Source of the DNA: Demequinaceae bacterium
GTDB lineage: Bacteria; Actinomycetota; Actinomycetes; Actinomycetales; Demequinaceae
NCBI GenBank assembly: GCA_011524475.1
Contig: WTKG01000139.1
Span: 1-7,850, forward strand
Length of the DNA: 7,850 nucleotides
Direction of reading: 5' to 3'
In this document: in pieces, positions 1 to 6,564 of the stretch
Layout of the letters: each line of letters opens with the position of its first letter
How positions within the stretch are numbered: position 1 is the stretch's first letter
Translations under genes and position numbers: made by a program
The notes under the pieces: model-generated
Told to the model about the DNA's origin: nothing
Databases searched by the model: none
What the model saw: the letters and a program-made list of their open reading frames with translations, nothing else

Positions 1-818
1 GACACGTCTGGGCTCGGGCTTTCCGCTTTGGGGCTTTCGGTCTCGGATGGAACGTCAGGGGATTCAGCAACGCTATCGGCCTCAGGAGTGGAGTCAGCGA
101 TGTCCTCTGTCGGCGTGTCGTGCTCTGTGACGTGACGTTCCACGTCCGCAAGAGCTTCTGCCAGGTCTTCGCGCTCCTCTTCTAGGACTGGAGGATCTTT
201 GTCTTCTTCGCTATCTCCAGCATCAGTGATGACCTCGCCGCGAGAAGAATCGGTTCCCGTCATGCTGGGGCCCTCTGTCTGGGGAAGGTCTTCAGAAGCG
301 TTCTTTTCGGCAAGGTCTTCCCACTCCGCAGCAGCGTCTTCTGATGCGTGATCGGGAGAGCCCATCGGCACTTGCTGCCAGTTTTCTGGCGGCCCCTCGT
401 ATTCGTGGTACCACAAATCCGGCAATCCGGGCGAGTGGACGGCGAGTCCATAAATCTCTGCCACGTGAGCCAAAGTCGGGTCATACGTAGCAATGCCCGT
501 CATGGCCTCGTTGGATAGCGCAGCACCCATATGGAGCGCAGCAAAGGGGCGTAAGACACTGTGCGCATGGGTAGAGAGTTCTACTGTTTTGTCGTCAAAA
601 CGGACCATCGTCACTGTGGTGCGGACTTCGTCCACAATCGCTGTGACGTCGTCCTTCCACGCCTGCGGATACAATTCCGCTGCCTGACGCAGTTCGGTAA
701 ACCCCAACTGCGTGGTGACAGCATTGCCTAGATTCTCGGCAATCCAGGAATTCCACTCGTCTCCGTGGCGCACGCCAGGGAGAAATCGGGACAAAGCTGA
801 GCCATCAAGATAAATCAC
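1..818 (-). CDS. PIN-domain (VapC-like) protein with long acidic tail, 3' end outside window
   Basis: 272 residues are visible and the gene continues past position 1. Residues 1-132 read as a complete PIN domain. It starts VIYLDGSALSRFL (acidic D5), continues with FTELRQAAEL (E42), and ends ATYDPTLAHVAEIYGLAVHSPG (D113), the usual VapC close. The PIN family comprises Mg-dependent RNases, often toxins of type II toxin-antitoxin pairs. The third acidic position, normally the D of the 'DAxHLA' motif, is A93 in RPFAALHMGAAL, so catalysis may be weakened. From about residue 154 the chain is rich in Asp, Glu, Ser and Pro, poor in Lys and Arg, with EDLAE at 167-171 and 217-221; it is probably disordered. 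The GTG start at 818 is forced: an in-frame TAG lies at 830-828 and the PIN motif begins at once. No antitoxin gene lies next to it upstream. Target and role are unknown; it may be a conservon accessory protein rather than a toxin. Confidence 0.82.
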   Translation of the reverse strand, partial: MIYLDGSALSRFLPGVRHGDEWNSWIAENLGNAVTTQLGFTELRQAAELYPQAWKDDVTAIVDEVRTTVTMVRFDDKTVELSTHAHSVLRPFAALHMGAALSNEAMTGIATYDPTLAHVAEIYGLAVHSPGLPDLWYHEYEGPPENWQQVPMGSPDHASEDAAAEWEDLAEKNASEDLPQTEGPSMTGTDSSRGEVITDAGDSEEDKDPPVLEEEREDLAEALADVERHVTEHDTPTEDIADSTPEADSVAESPDVPSETESPKAESPSPDV

Positions 819-853
819 CCGTATAGCCTAACCAGACTGGCACGTACTTTCAC
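818..853 (-). promoter_or_regulatory. Candidate promoter giving a leaderless GTG-start transcript for the PIN gene
   Basis: Reading the minus strand, GTGAAA (853-848, four of six matches to TTGACA) is followed after 17 bases by TAGGCT (830-825), which fits the actinobacterial -10 pattern TANNNT. Six bases later comes the GTG at 818, where transcription would be expected to start. No Shine-Dalgarno sequence precedes the GTG. Together this suggests a leaderless mRNA, a common arrangement in actinobacteria. It is inferred from spacing and motif only. Confidence 0.5.
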
Positions 854-893
854 ATGCAACAGTGAGGCAAGAAACTTACAGGCACTTCTTGAG

Positions 894-1472
894 TTACGAC
901 TTAATGCGCTCCATAGCCAACTGCACCACAGAAATCAGGGCTTGTTTCGTTGCTGTCCGCTCACGCGCATCGGTGTACATGATCGGAATTCCTTCCGAAA
1001 TCCCAAGCGCTTCACGCACGTCCTCAAGCTTGTGGTGAGCAACTCCATCGAAACAGTTCACGGCCACCACAAAGGGAATGCCTCGTCCTTCGAAGTAGTC
1101 AATTGCGGGGAAGCACTGATCAAGCCGTTCGGTGTCCACCAGCACGACAGCGCCAATGGCACCTCGGACGAGGTCATCCCACATGAACAAGAACCGGTCT
1201 TGCCCTGGAGTTCCAAACAAGTACAGCCACAAGGAGCCTGGCAAAGCGATCCTGCCAAAGTCCATGGCAACAGTGGTGTGGGTTTTGCGGTCAGTCACGC
1301 CACCCGCGTCGTCGACGCCGACAGAATGTTCCGTCATTGCCGCTTCAGTATTGAGGGGATCAATATCCGAAATAGAACCTATAAACGTGGTTTTTCCCAC
1401 GGCGAAGCCACCTGCCACCACAATTTTGACAACGGTAGGCGCCGTAGTTTCACTAGAGGGCTGCGATGCCAT
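894..1472 (-). CDS. Conservon GTPase (CvnD-like, MglA-type small GTP-binding protein)
   Basis: A 192-residue ATP/GTP-binding protein, the usual length for the small GTPase of a conservon. Visible motifs are the P-loop GGFAVGKTT (21-29, K27), a switch II/G3-like segment FGTPGQDRF (86-94) in which Gly replaces the Asp of canonical DTPGQ, and the base-recognition motif VAVNCFDG (136-143) in place of NKxD, as is normal for this family. There is no membrane segment or signal peptide, so it is presumably cytosolic, acting at the membrane with its partners. In the known family it cooperates with the Roadblock and DUF742 proteins downstream of the histidine kinase. The ATG at 1472 is preferred over the in-frame GTG at 1481 because GGAGAG lies 8 bases before it, while the GTG overlaps that site. 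Its start overlaps the end of the DUF742 gene by 20 bases, so translation is probably coupled. Confidence 0.93.
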   Translation of the reverse strand: MASQPSSETTAPTVVKIVVAGGFAVGKTTFIGSISDIDPLNTEAAMTEHSVGVDDAGGVTDRKTHTTVAMDFGRIALPGSLWLYLFGTPGQDRFLFMWDDLVRGAIGAVVLVDTERLDQCFPAIDYFEGRGIPFVVAVNCFDGVAHHKLEDVREALGISEGIPIMYTDARERTATKQALISVVQLAMERIKS

Positions 1473-1848
1473 CGAGAACACTCTCCAACAGACTTAGGGT
1501 GAGGCCGCCCGACTCCTTCTCGCCATCAGGCTGAGCAGTCGAGTTAGCTTGGATTTCTAGATACTCGGCGTCAGAAAGATCACGCACGAGAACACGGATG
1601 ACGCCCAACGGAAGTTTGCAGTGCGCCGAAAGTTCAGCGATTGAGATGTAGTTCTCACCCGCTAATTCGAGGATTTTTTTCTTTTCAGGTGTGAGCCCCG
1701 TCGCGGAACGCCCCGCATCTAAAGTGCTCACAAGAGTCTCTACCTCAAGACCCTCAGTTTCGATGCGTCCACCGGTGACCGCGTACGGCCGCACAGTGTA
1801 TGCACCCTCGTCGCCGTGGTCACCCTCGGCGAGTTGATTGTCTGCCAT
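1453..1848 (-). CDS. DUF742 family protein (CvnC-like)
   Basis: A 131-residue protein of the DUF742 family, the third component of conservons. The diagnostic N-terminal motif VRPYAVTGGR lies at residues 19-28 after a short acidic leader. The central part (from about residue 50, TPEKKKILELAGENYISIAE, through LPLGVIRVLVRDL) has the pattern of a winged-helix-like fold that family members share. The C-terminal LLESVLDGIAAL helix also recurs in the family. Its biochemical role is not settled; it is thought to bridge the Roadblock protein and the GTPase at the membrane. The ATG at 1848 has GGAG six bases upstream and follows the Roadblock stop by nine bases. Its 3' end overlaps the GTPase start by 20 bases. 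Length and motifs are ordinary for the family. Confidence 0.92.
   Translation of the reverse strand: MADNQLAEGDHGDEGAYTVRPYAVTGGRIETEGLEVETLVSTLDAGRSATGLTPEKKKILELAGENYISIAELSAHCKLPLGVIRVLVRDLSDAEYLEIQANSTAQPDGEKESGGLTLSLLESVLDGIAAL
1481..1486 (-). promoter_or_regulatory. Ribosome binding site that decides the GTPase start
   Basis: GGAGAG on the minus strand lies inside the end of the DUF742 coding sequence, 8 bases before the ATG at 1472. The alternative in-frame GTG (1481-1479) overlaps the site and so could not use it. This supports the shorter 192-residue GTPase. Confidence 0.7.
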
Positions 1849-1857
1849 GGCGGCTCC

Positions 1858-2301
1858 CTACCCCTCTCTTGTCTTTCCGTCCGTGGGAAGATTTTGGCGA
1901 AGTTCAGTCACAAGCGTGGGTGTAAGGGTGCTTTCCGTTCGAGAGACCAGCAACGTCATCTCGTACCCCACCAAGCCCACGTCACACGTGGAGTCGGCTG
2001 CTACCGCCAACACTGAACCATCAGTGATACTCATCAAAAATAAGAACAACTCGTCCATCTCGATAATGGACTGACGGACTTCCCCGGCGTTTAGTTGCCT
2101 GGCAGCTCCGCGGGTCAAGCTAGACATCCCGGACACCACTGCAGCTAACGTGTCTCCACCTGTCCGGTCCAAGTTCTTGGACATAGCCATCAGCAGACCG
2201 TCAGCAGACACGACAAGCGTGTGGCGTGTTCCCGGCACGGTCTCCACAAAGTTGTCGAGCAACCACCCAAAGTTGGTGGCTTTAGTACTCACATCGCTCA
2301 T
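1858..2301 (-). CDS. Roadblock/LC7 domain protein (CvnB-like)
   Basis: A 147-residue single-domain Roadblock/LC7 protein, the second standard conservon component, which typically dimerises and binds the small GTPase or its regulators. Family signatures are FGWLLDNFVETVPGTRH near the N-terminus, then LVVSADGLLMAMS, LAAVVSGMSSLTRGAARQL, a SIIEMDELFLFLMSITDGSVLAV core and DVGLVGYEMTLLVSRT towards the end. There are no membrane segments. Two adjacent ATGs exist (2304 and 2301). AAGGAG at 2312-2307 lies 2 bases from the first and 5 from the second, so the second is chosen; the difference is one residue. It follows the proline-rich gene by 48 bases, the longest gap in the operon, which contains a GC hairpin. 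It is nine bases ahead of the DUF742 gene, whose ribosome binding site begins at this gene's stop codon. Confidence 0.94.
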   Translation of the reverse strand: MSDVSTKATNFGWLLDNFVETVPGTRHTLVVSADGLLMAMSKNLDRTGGDTLAAVVSGMSSLTRGAARQLNAGEVRQSIIEMDELFLFLMSITDGSVLAVAADSTCDVGLVGYEMTLLVSRTESTLTPTLVTELRQNLPTDGKTREG

Positions 2302-2306
2302 CATTT

Positions 2307-2312
2307 CTCCTT
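2307..2312 (-). promoter_or_regulatory. Ribosome binding site of the Roadblock gene
   Basis: AAGGAG on the minus strand lies 5 bases from the ATG at 2301 and only 2 bases from the ATG at 2304. The spacing favours the second ATG. Confidence 0.65.
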
Positions 2313-2316
2313 GAAA

Positions 2317-2338
2317 ATTCCCCCATAGCGCACGGGGG
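2317..2338 (-). promoter_or_regulatory. GC hairpin in the 48-base gap before the Roadblock gene
   Basis: On the minus strand CCCCC (2338-2334) pairs with GGGGG (2324-2320). The stem can extend inward by a G-U and a U-A pair around a GCGCT loop. AATTTT follows directly. The T run is short, so this is at best a weak terminator or attenuator, or an mRNA stability element, just ahead of AAGGAG. Confidence 0.35.
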
Positions 2339-2349
2339 TGTGGTGTGCA

Positions 2350-3549
2350 TCATCGTGGCTGTACCGTTTCATCGGCATAGCCAGAACCTTCGAATTCCTG
2401 CATGCCCACGTCTTGACGTGCGCGATTACTGCCGGAATAGAAGCTTGTGTAACGGTCACGCACCTGTTCAGGGTCACGCGGGGCAGGGGCAAGATGACCT
2501 GCATCGATAGGTGTCGGTGCGGGCTGGTCTGCAACCTTTTCCCTGCGCGCAAGACCTACCGAAGTGCGTTGAACGTTAGGGCGCTCAACTGACAATGAGC
2601 TCAGTTCCGAAAATGCCGCAGTAATGGCCTCGGCTTCCAGTTCTTGTTGATCAGCCTGGTATGCGAGTTGCTCCGGCGAGGGCTCTACAAATGCCACCGG
2701 CTCATAGCCACCAAACGTGGAATCTTGAGCAAATTCTTGGACAGCCTCTGCTCCAGCATCTCGCCACTGGGGCGCTCCATATTCCGGAAGTGGTTCTATA
2801 TATTGCGGAGCCGGCATGGGGACATTCGGTGCCGGGGGATCCATATATCCCGGAACTGGCTCCACGTAAGGCTCATCTGGATTCGCATAAAGAGAAGGAA
2901 GTGCAGGGGCAGCCTCGGGCACATATGTGTCTTGGACCGGATCCGCCAGAGGCGGCAAGCCTAGGTGAGGATCAGGCGCCGGGGGCTGGTGATGATCAAT
3001 GCCAAAAATCTCATCTTCAGTTGGTATTGGTAGAGACATTTCGCCTGCTGGTGGCATCGCACCACCTAATGGAGGCAACTCACCTGGTGGCGGTGGAACC
3101 TCAACAGCCGGAGGAGCCGAGTCTGCCGCTGGAACTCCGTATTGGTAGACGTTCTCAGGAGGATTCTGGCCAAATCCATCCGGAAGTGGAGGCATGGGAG
3201 AATCCGGTAACTGTCCTACACCTGGTTGCGGACCAGGCGGAATGGGGTCGTCTTCTAACTGGGGGATCTGCATCTGAGTAGGAGGTGTCTCCAGAGCATC
3301 GGAGCTGTCAATCGATGGCCCAAAATCGGGTTCGATCGGAGGAGGAGGCTCTTGAGGTTGTGGGGCCGACTGCTGTTCCTGTGCGCGCTCTGCACGGCGA
3401 CGTTCACGACGTGAGGTACGCAACCCCACATCTACGCCAGGGGTGAGAATGTCTTCTAACCTTGGTACGGCATAGTTTTCGAGGGCATCGCCAGATTCAG
3501 ATCCAGCCCCCAGGGCGGGATCTTCATCGTAGCGAGGAACGTCAGTCAT
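2350..3549 (-). CDS. Proline-rich acidic protein encoded inside the conservon, function unknown
   Basis: A 399-residue protein I do not recognise as any named family. There is no signal peptide, membrane segment or enzymatic motif. It has an acidic N-terminus, a basic patch at 43-57 (LRTSRRERRRAERAQ), then a long Pro/Glu/Asp-rich low-complexity stretch from about 64 to 300 with PPPP runs and a repeated YxEPxPxY element. A Glu/Ala segment (QELEAEAITAAFSELSSLS) follows, then a C-terminal segment DPEQVRDRYTSFYSGSNRAR (359-378). That end recalls the short tail motif seen at the end of conservon-type histidine kinases (from memory, not searched). The start is 6 bases after the kinase stop and in the same frame, so the gene may be a detached kinase tail. 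The only ribosome-binding candidates are AAAGAG nine bases upstream and a GGAG fifteen bases away, so coupling to the kinase is likely. It is presumably a disordered scaffold or adaptor. Confidence 0.8.
   Translation of the reverse strand: MTDVPRYDEDPALGAGSESGDALENYAVPRLEDILTPGVDVGLRTSRRERRRAERAQEQQSAPQPQEPPPPIEPDFGPSIDSSDALETPPTQMQIPQLEDDPIPPGPQPGVGQLPDSPMPPLPDGFGQNPPENVYQYGVPAADSAPPAVEVPPPPGELPPLGGAMPPAGEMSLPIPTEDEIFGIDHHQPPAPDPHLGLPPLADPVQDTYVPEAAPALPSLYANPDEPYVEPVPGYMDPPAPNVPMPAPQYIEPLPEYGAPQWRDAGAEAVQEFAQDSTFGGYEPVAFVEPSPEQLAYQADQQELEAEAITAAFSELSSLSVERPNVQRTSVGLARREKVADQPAPTPIDAGHLAPAPRDPEQVRDRYTSFYSGSNRARQDVGMQEFEGSGYADETVQPR
2779..2868 (-). repeat. Two copies of a YxEPxPxY protein repeat
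   Basis: Within the proline-rich protein, residues 228-235 (YVEPVPGY) and 250-257 (YIEPLPEY) are near-identical and 22 residues apart, joined by a PPAPNVPMPAP linker. The DNA copies have diverged, so the repeat is kept at protein level. It could be a short binding motif for a folded partner domain. Confidence 0.6.
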
Positions 3550-3570
3550 CGGAGGCTACTCTTTCTCCTC
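3547..3570 (-). promoter_or_regulatory. Kinase stop / downstream start junction with self-complementary Shine-Dalgarno
   Basis: Minus strand: GAGGAG (3570-3565) sits in the last codons of the kinase, TAG is at 3558-3556, and CCTCC (3555-3551) lies directly before the ATG at 3549. GAGG can pair with CCTC (or GGAG with CTCC) over a 10-11 base loop. This would hide the ribosome-binding sequence until a ribosome finishing the kinase opens it. It is a possible translational-coupling device. Confidence 0.4.
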
Positions 3571-6564
3571 ACCTGATGCAGAATCATCACTTTGGTCCTG
3601 ATCCACAGGCTGTGGCGCAGAATCTTGCCCCTGCAAAGAAGACAGATCATTGGCTGCGGTGGTGCCCGCCTGACGGAATCCTCGGAACATAGAGGCCCTC
3701 TCATCAGGTGTCCGCGTCCGCTCAGGAGGCGAGAAGGTGTCAGCGGCACCGCCTAACGCTGCGATCTGAGACGTATCGGGGCCGGTCGAGAAAGAGGCAG
3801 GCTCTTCGCCATCGCTAGACGCATTACTGTCCGGTTTACGACGACGGGTCGGCAAGCCCGCTGCAGTGGTGCCTTCTGTAAGTGCGTCGAGATCCACAGC
3901 CTCGGTGACGGGAGCCTGAGCGGCATCTGCATCAATCAGGGCCGCAAGATCATCGCTACCAGACGGCGAAGCAGGAACTTCTGTGGCTTCACGTGTAGGA
4001 GATTCCCCTAAAACAGGCACTGGAGCGTCAGGAACAGGCGCCGGCGGAGCACTGGAGGGAGTGCTCACCAAAGCATCCCGAGCAGCGACCACAGTCTGTT
4101 GGGTGGAGGTGTCGGCCTCCACAGCCGGTGCTGCGCCCGCCTCGGCTCGTGCAGCCGCAACAGCAGGCACGTCCCCACCTGAAGGTGCTCCAGAAATATT
4201 GACACTGTCAGGAGCCACTCCCAGAGGTGCGCCTTCCGCTCCTTCTTCTGGGGTGGAATCTCCACCTTCAAAGAGGTTCTTCGGGAAGAGCACCCGAGCT
4301 GTAGTTCCCTGGTTTTCCGCAGAGGCGATATCGACACGCGCACCTAGGCGTCGAGCAATACGGCCAACCACGAAGAGCCCGAGTCGCTGAGCACCCAAAA
4401 TGTCTGATGCGGCAACGGATTGGATACGTTCGTTAGCGTTTGCCAACTCCTTGGGAGCCATTCCAATGCCCTGATCAACAATCTCCACCACGAACGAGTT
4501 CTCGCCCTCCGATGTCCGTACCACAACCGGGGAACCGGGGTCCGAGAACACCGTGGCATTCTCAAGCAACTCAGCGAACATGTGGGCTGCCGTCAGGGCC
4601 GAGTGGCCCAACATGCGTGGATCGGCGCCCAGATCCAACTGAATACGTTCATAGAGTTCAATTTCCGAAGAGGCCGTACGCACCACGTCGGACAAAGGCA
4701 TGGGATTACGCATACGACGACCCGTGTCAATTCCGGCAAGAACCAACAAAGACTCAGAGTTTCGACGCATTCGGGTAGCAAGGTGGTCCAAGGCGAAGAG
4801 TTTCTTCAGAGTCTCCGCATCATCTTGTTGACGTTCCATCTCATCGATGGAAGACAACTGACGGTTAAGCAACACCTGATCACGACGCGCCACGTTAACG
4901 AACATTTCAGAAATGGACGAACGCAATGCGGCCTGTTCTCCTGCAATCGACAAGGTTGCGGCGTTCACCTCGTTGAACGCGCGGGCAAGGTCACCAATCT
5001 CGTCTGTCGTCTCCACCGGTATCTGAATATCGGACGCGTCGATGCTTGTACCGGGTTCAGCCACTCGTTCCACCATGCGCGGGAGCTCTTCTCGCACCGC
5101 AGAAGCAGTCGTGGAAAGACGCAAGAGCGGGCCAGTAATCTGACGCGAAATAGAGATAGCAAGTGCCAGCGAAATACCCAACACCACGAGGGCCGTCACC
5201 ACTGTGAATACGGTTGTGGTCAGAGCGTCACTGAGTAACTCTTCTGCACCGGTGGTGGCGGTGCGCCACAACTCATCACGTACCGGAACAACCGTTCCCA
5301 GTTCAGCCTCAACCAAAGCAGTCCACTGAGCAACGGAGACAGGGATGCCGTCAGGGGCACCGTTACGAAGTTGGTTACGCACATCTGCGAAATTAAGCTC
5401 GGCTCCTTCTCCTGAGGTGATCTCAGAGAAGTCACTAATCTGTAAGTCCAGCCCTAGGGGCTCTACATTTTGTCGAGCTGTAGCAAGGTCAAGGTCACTT
5501 GCCACGCTCAACCGTTGGTACGCAGTGAGATCACCTTCTTGGTAACCACCCTGAGCAATGATGCGTTGCGCCACCACCGACTCCGCAAGTACGGCTTCCG
5601 TAAGCAAGGTAAGGCTTGAATACGCTCGTAGAGAGTCAGAAATGTTGCGCTCCTCAATCAAAGCAGAAGACAACGACACTCCATTCACGATCTGTGCCAC
5701 CGCAACTCCATAAGGCAATGAATCGCGAATAGGGTCGCCTTGTAGCGCAAGCGTCTGTTCTCTTTGCGAGACAACTACCTGAAGCTGTTCTTCCAAAGCA
5801 TCGATATTTGCAATCAGAGGCGCATTCTCCGGTGTCCCTGGAAGTGCGCGAGTAAGTTGTATGTACGAAGTGGCTGCTTCATTCACCGCATTCTGACTCG
5901 ACTGCAGGCTGTCAAAAGCGTCACGTGGACGTTCGATTGCTTCTGCGACCGCACTAGCCTCGGCCACAAGCGCTGATCGGAACGAACTCAGCGTGGGAGA
6001 CCCGCTACGCAAATCATCGATAGCGTTATCGACGGCAGCAATCATCGCCGCATACGACTCCGCGACAGCAGCAGATTCTTGTTCTGTTGGCCATTCAGGA
6101 ATTACGGCGTCACCGCCATTGCTGGCAAAAGAACGGGATTCGGTGAGGGCACCTGCCTCGTCATCAAGACTCACCGAAGCGGAGGTATCAGAGGGCCTGA
6201 TCGTTGCGCCCACCGCTGTCGCCACAGCGTCCACTGCACTGATGGAAGCAGAATTACCACTGGCATACGCGGTGCTCACAGCGGTACTTAACGCTGCATC
6301 TGTATCTTCTATTGCGGTCGACACCACACCGGACGTACGTTCATATTCATTAAGGTAGGTCGTCGATACCTGGCGTTCCGCCTGAAGTTGCTCAGAAAGC
6401 AAAACTCCAGCACCCACCACTTCCAGGAGCTGGTCAACATTGCTGGCCCCGATTGCGGAACGGGCCGTCACAAACGTCAAACCACCTGCAACTACGACCA
6501 ACACCAATACGGGCACGGCAAGAACAGCAAGAATCTTTCCTCTAACACCGAGATTCCTAAGCAC
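3556..6564 (-). CDS. Nitrate/nitrite-sensing type histidine kinase of a conservon (CvnA-like)
   Basis: A 1002-residue membrane sensor kinase. In order: cytoplasmic MLRNLGVRGK, TM1 about 11-33, an extracytoplasmic helical sensor region (about 40-440) resembling the NIT domain with the paired LQAERQVS (60-67) and IEERNIS (303-309) motifs, TM2 about 450-472, HAMP from about 473, a dimerisation helix with LDHLATRMRRN (likely phospho-acceptor H594) and a HATPase with N box AELLENA (664-670, N669), G1 DQGIGM (697-702) and G2 RLGLFVVG (727-734). After about residue 765 comes a long Pro/Ala/acidic disordered tail containing ERASMFRGFRQAG (955-967). Such kinases lack the classical HELRTPL H box. No response regulator is in the window; the partners are the Roadblock, DUF742 and GTPase proteins downstream. 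The GTG start at 6564 has GGAGAG seven bases upstream, and a basic N-terminus followed by TM1 is typical. The true ligand is unknown; nitrate is only the domain name. Confidence 0.93.
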   Translation of the reverse strand: MLRNLGVRGKILAVLAVPVLVLVVVAGGLTFVTARSAIGASNVDQLLEVVGAGVLLSEQLQAERQVSTTYLNEYERTSGVVSTAIEDTDAALSTAVSTAYASGNSASISAVDAVATAVGATIRPSDTSASVSLDDEAGALTESRSFASNGGDAVIPEWPTEQESAAVAESYAAMIAAVDNAIDDLRSGSPTLSSFRSALVAEASAVAEAIERPRDAFDSLQSSQNAVNEAATSYIQLTRALPGTPENAPLIANIDALEEQLQVVVSQREQTLALQGDPIRDSLPYGVAVAQIVNGVSLSSALIEERNISDSLRAYSSLTLLTEAVLAESVVAQRIIAQGGYQEGDLTAYQRLSVASDLDLATARQNVEPLGLDLQISDFSEITSGEGAELNFADVRNQLRNGAPDGIPVSVAQWTALVEAELGTVVPVRDELWRTATTGAEELLSDALTTTVFTVVTALVVLGISLALAISISRQITGPLLRLSTTASAVREELPRMVERVAEPGTSIDASDIQIPVETTDEIGDLARAFNEVNAATLSIAGEQAALRSSISEMFVNVARRDQVLLNRQLSSIDEMERQQDDAETLKKLFALDHLATRMRRNSESLLVLAGIDTGRRMRNPMPLSDVVRTASSEIELYERIQLDLGADPRMLGHSALTAAHMFAELLENATVFSDPGSPVVVRTSEGENSFVVEIVDQGIGMAPKELANANERIQSVAASDILGAQRLGLFVVGRIARRLGARVDIASAENQGTTARVLFPKNLFEGGDSTPEEGAEGAPLGVAPDSVNISGAPSGGDVPAVAAARAEAGAAPAVEADTSTQQTVVAARDALVSTPSSAPPAPVPDAPVPVLGESPTREATEVPASPSGSDDLAALIDADAAQAPVTEAVDLDALTEGTTAAGLPTRRRKPDSNASSDGEEPASFSTGPDTSQIAALGGAADTFSPPERTRTPDERASMFRGFRQAGTTAANDLSSLQGQDSAPQPVDQDQSDDSASGEEKE

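Noticed and set aside
260..687. Short ATG-started frames on both strands at the left edge.
   Set aside because: They overlap the PIN-domain frame, which is continuous from 818 to the window edge and carries a full domain. They have no motifs.
819..893. A possible terminator after the GTPase gene (CAAGAA ... TTCTTG).
   Set aside because: The stem is only six weak pairs around a 12-base loop and no T run follows.
894..1481. The longer GTPase start at GTG 1481.
   Set aside because: The GTG overlaps the GGAGAG ribosome-binding sequence, which is ideally spaced for the ATG at 1472.
942..1502. Plus-strand open frames (up to 186 codons) opposite the GTPase.
   Set aside because: The GTPase motifs on the minus strand are unmistakable, and the antisense products resemble nothing.
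2661..3281. A 206-codon plus-strand open frame opposite the proline-rich gene.
   Set aside because: Low-complexity coding sequence gives long antisense frames. The minus-strand frame fits the operon, spacing and start, and the plus frame shows no domain.
4420..5238. A 272-codon open frame on the plus strand opposite the kinase.
   Set aside because: It lies wholly antisense to a kinase with clear catalytic motifs, and its translation is His/Arg-rich without recognisable domains. It is a shadow frame.
3556..6564. Reading the kinase as degenerate because it lacks a classical HELRTPL box.
   Set aside because: Conservon kinases use a variant box such as LDHLATRMRRN, and the N, G1 and G2 boxes are intact.
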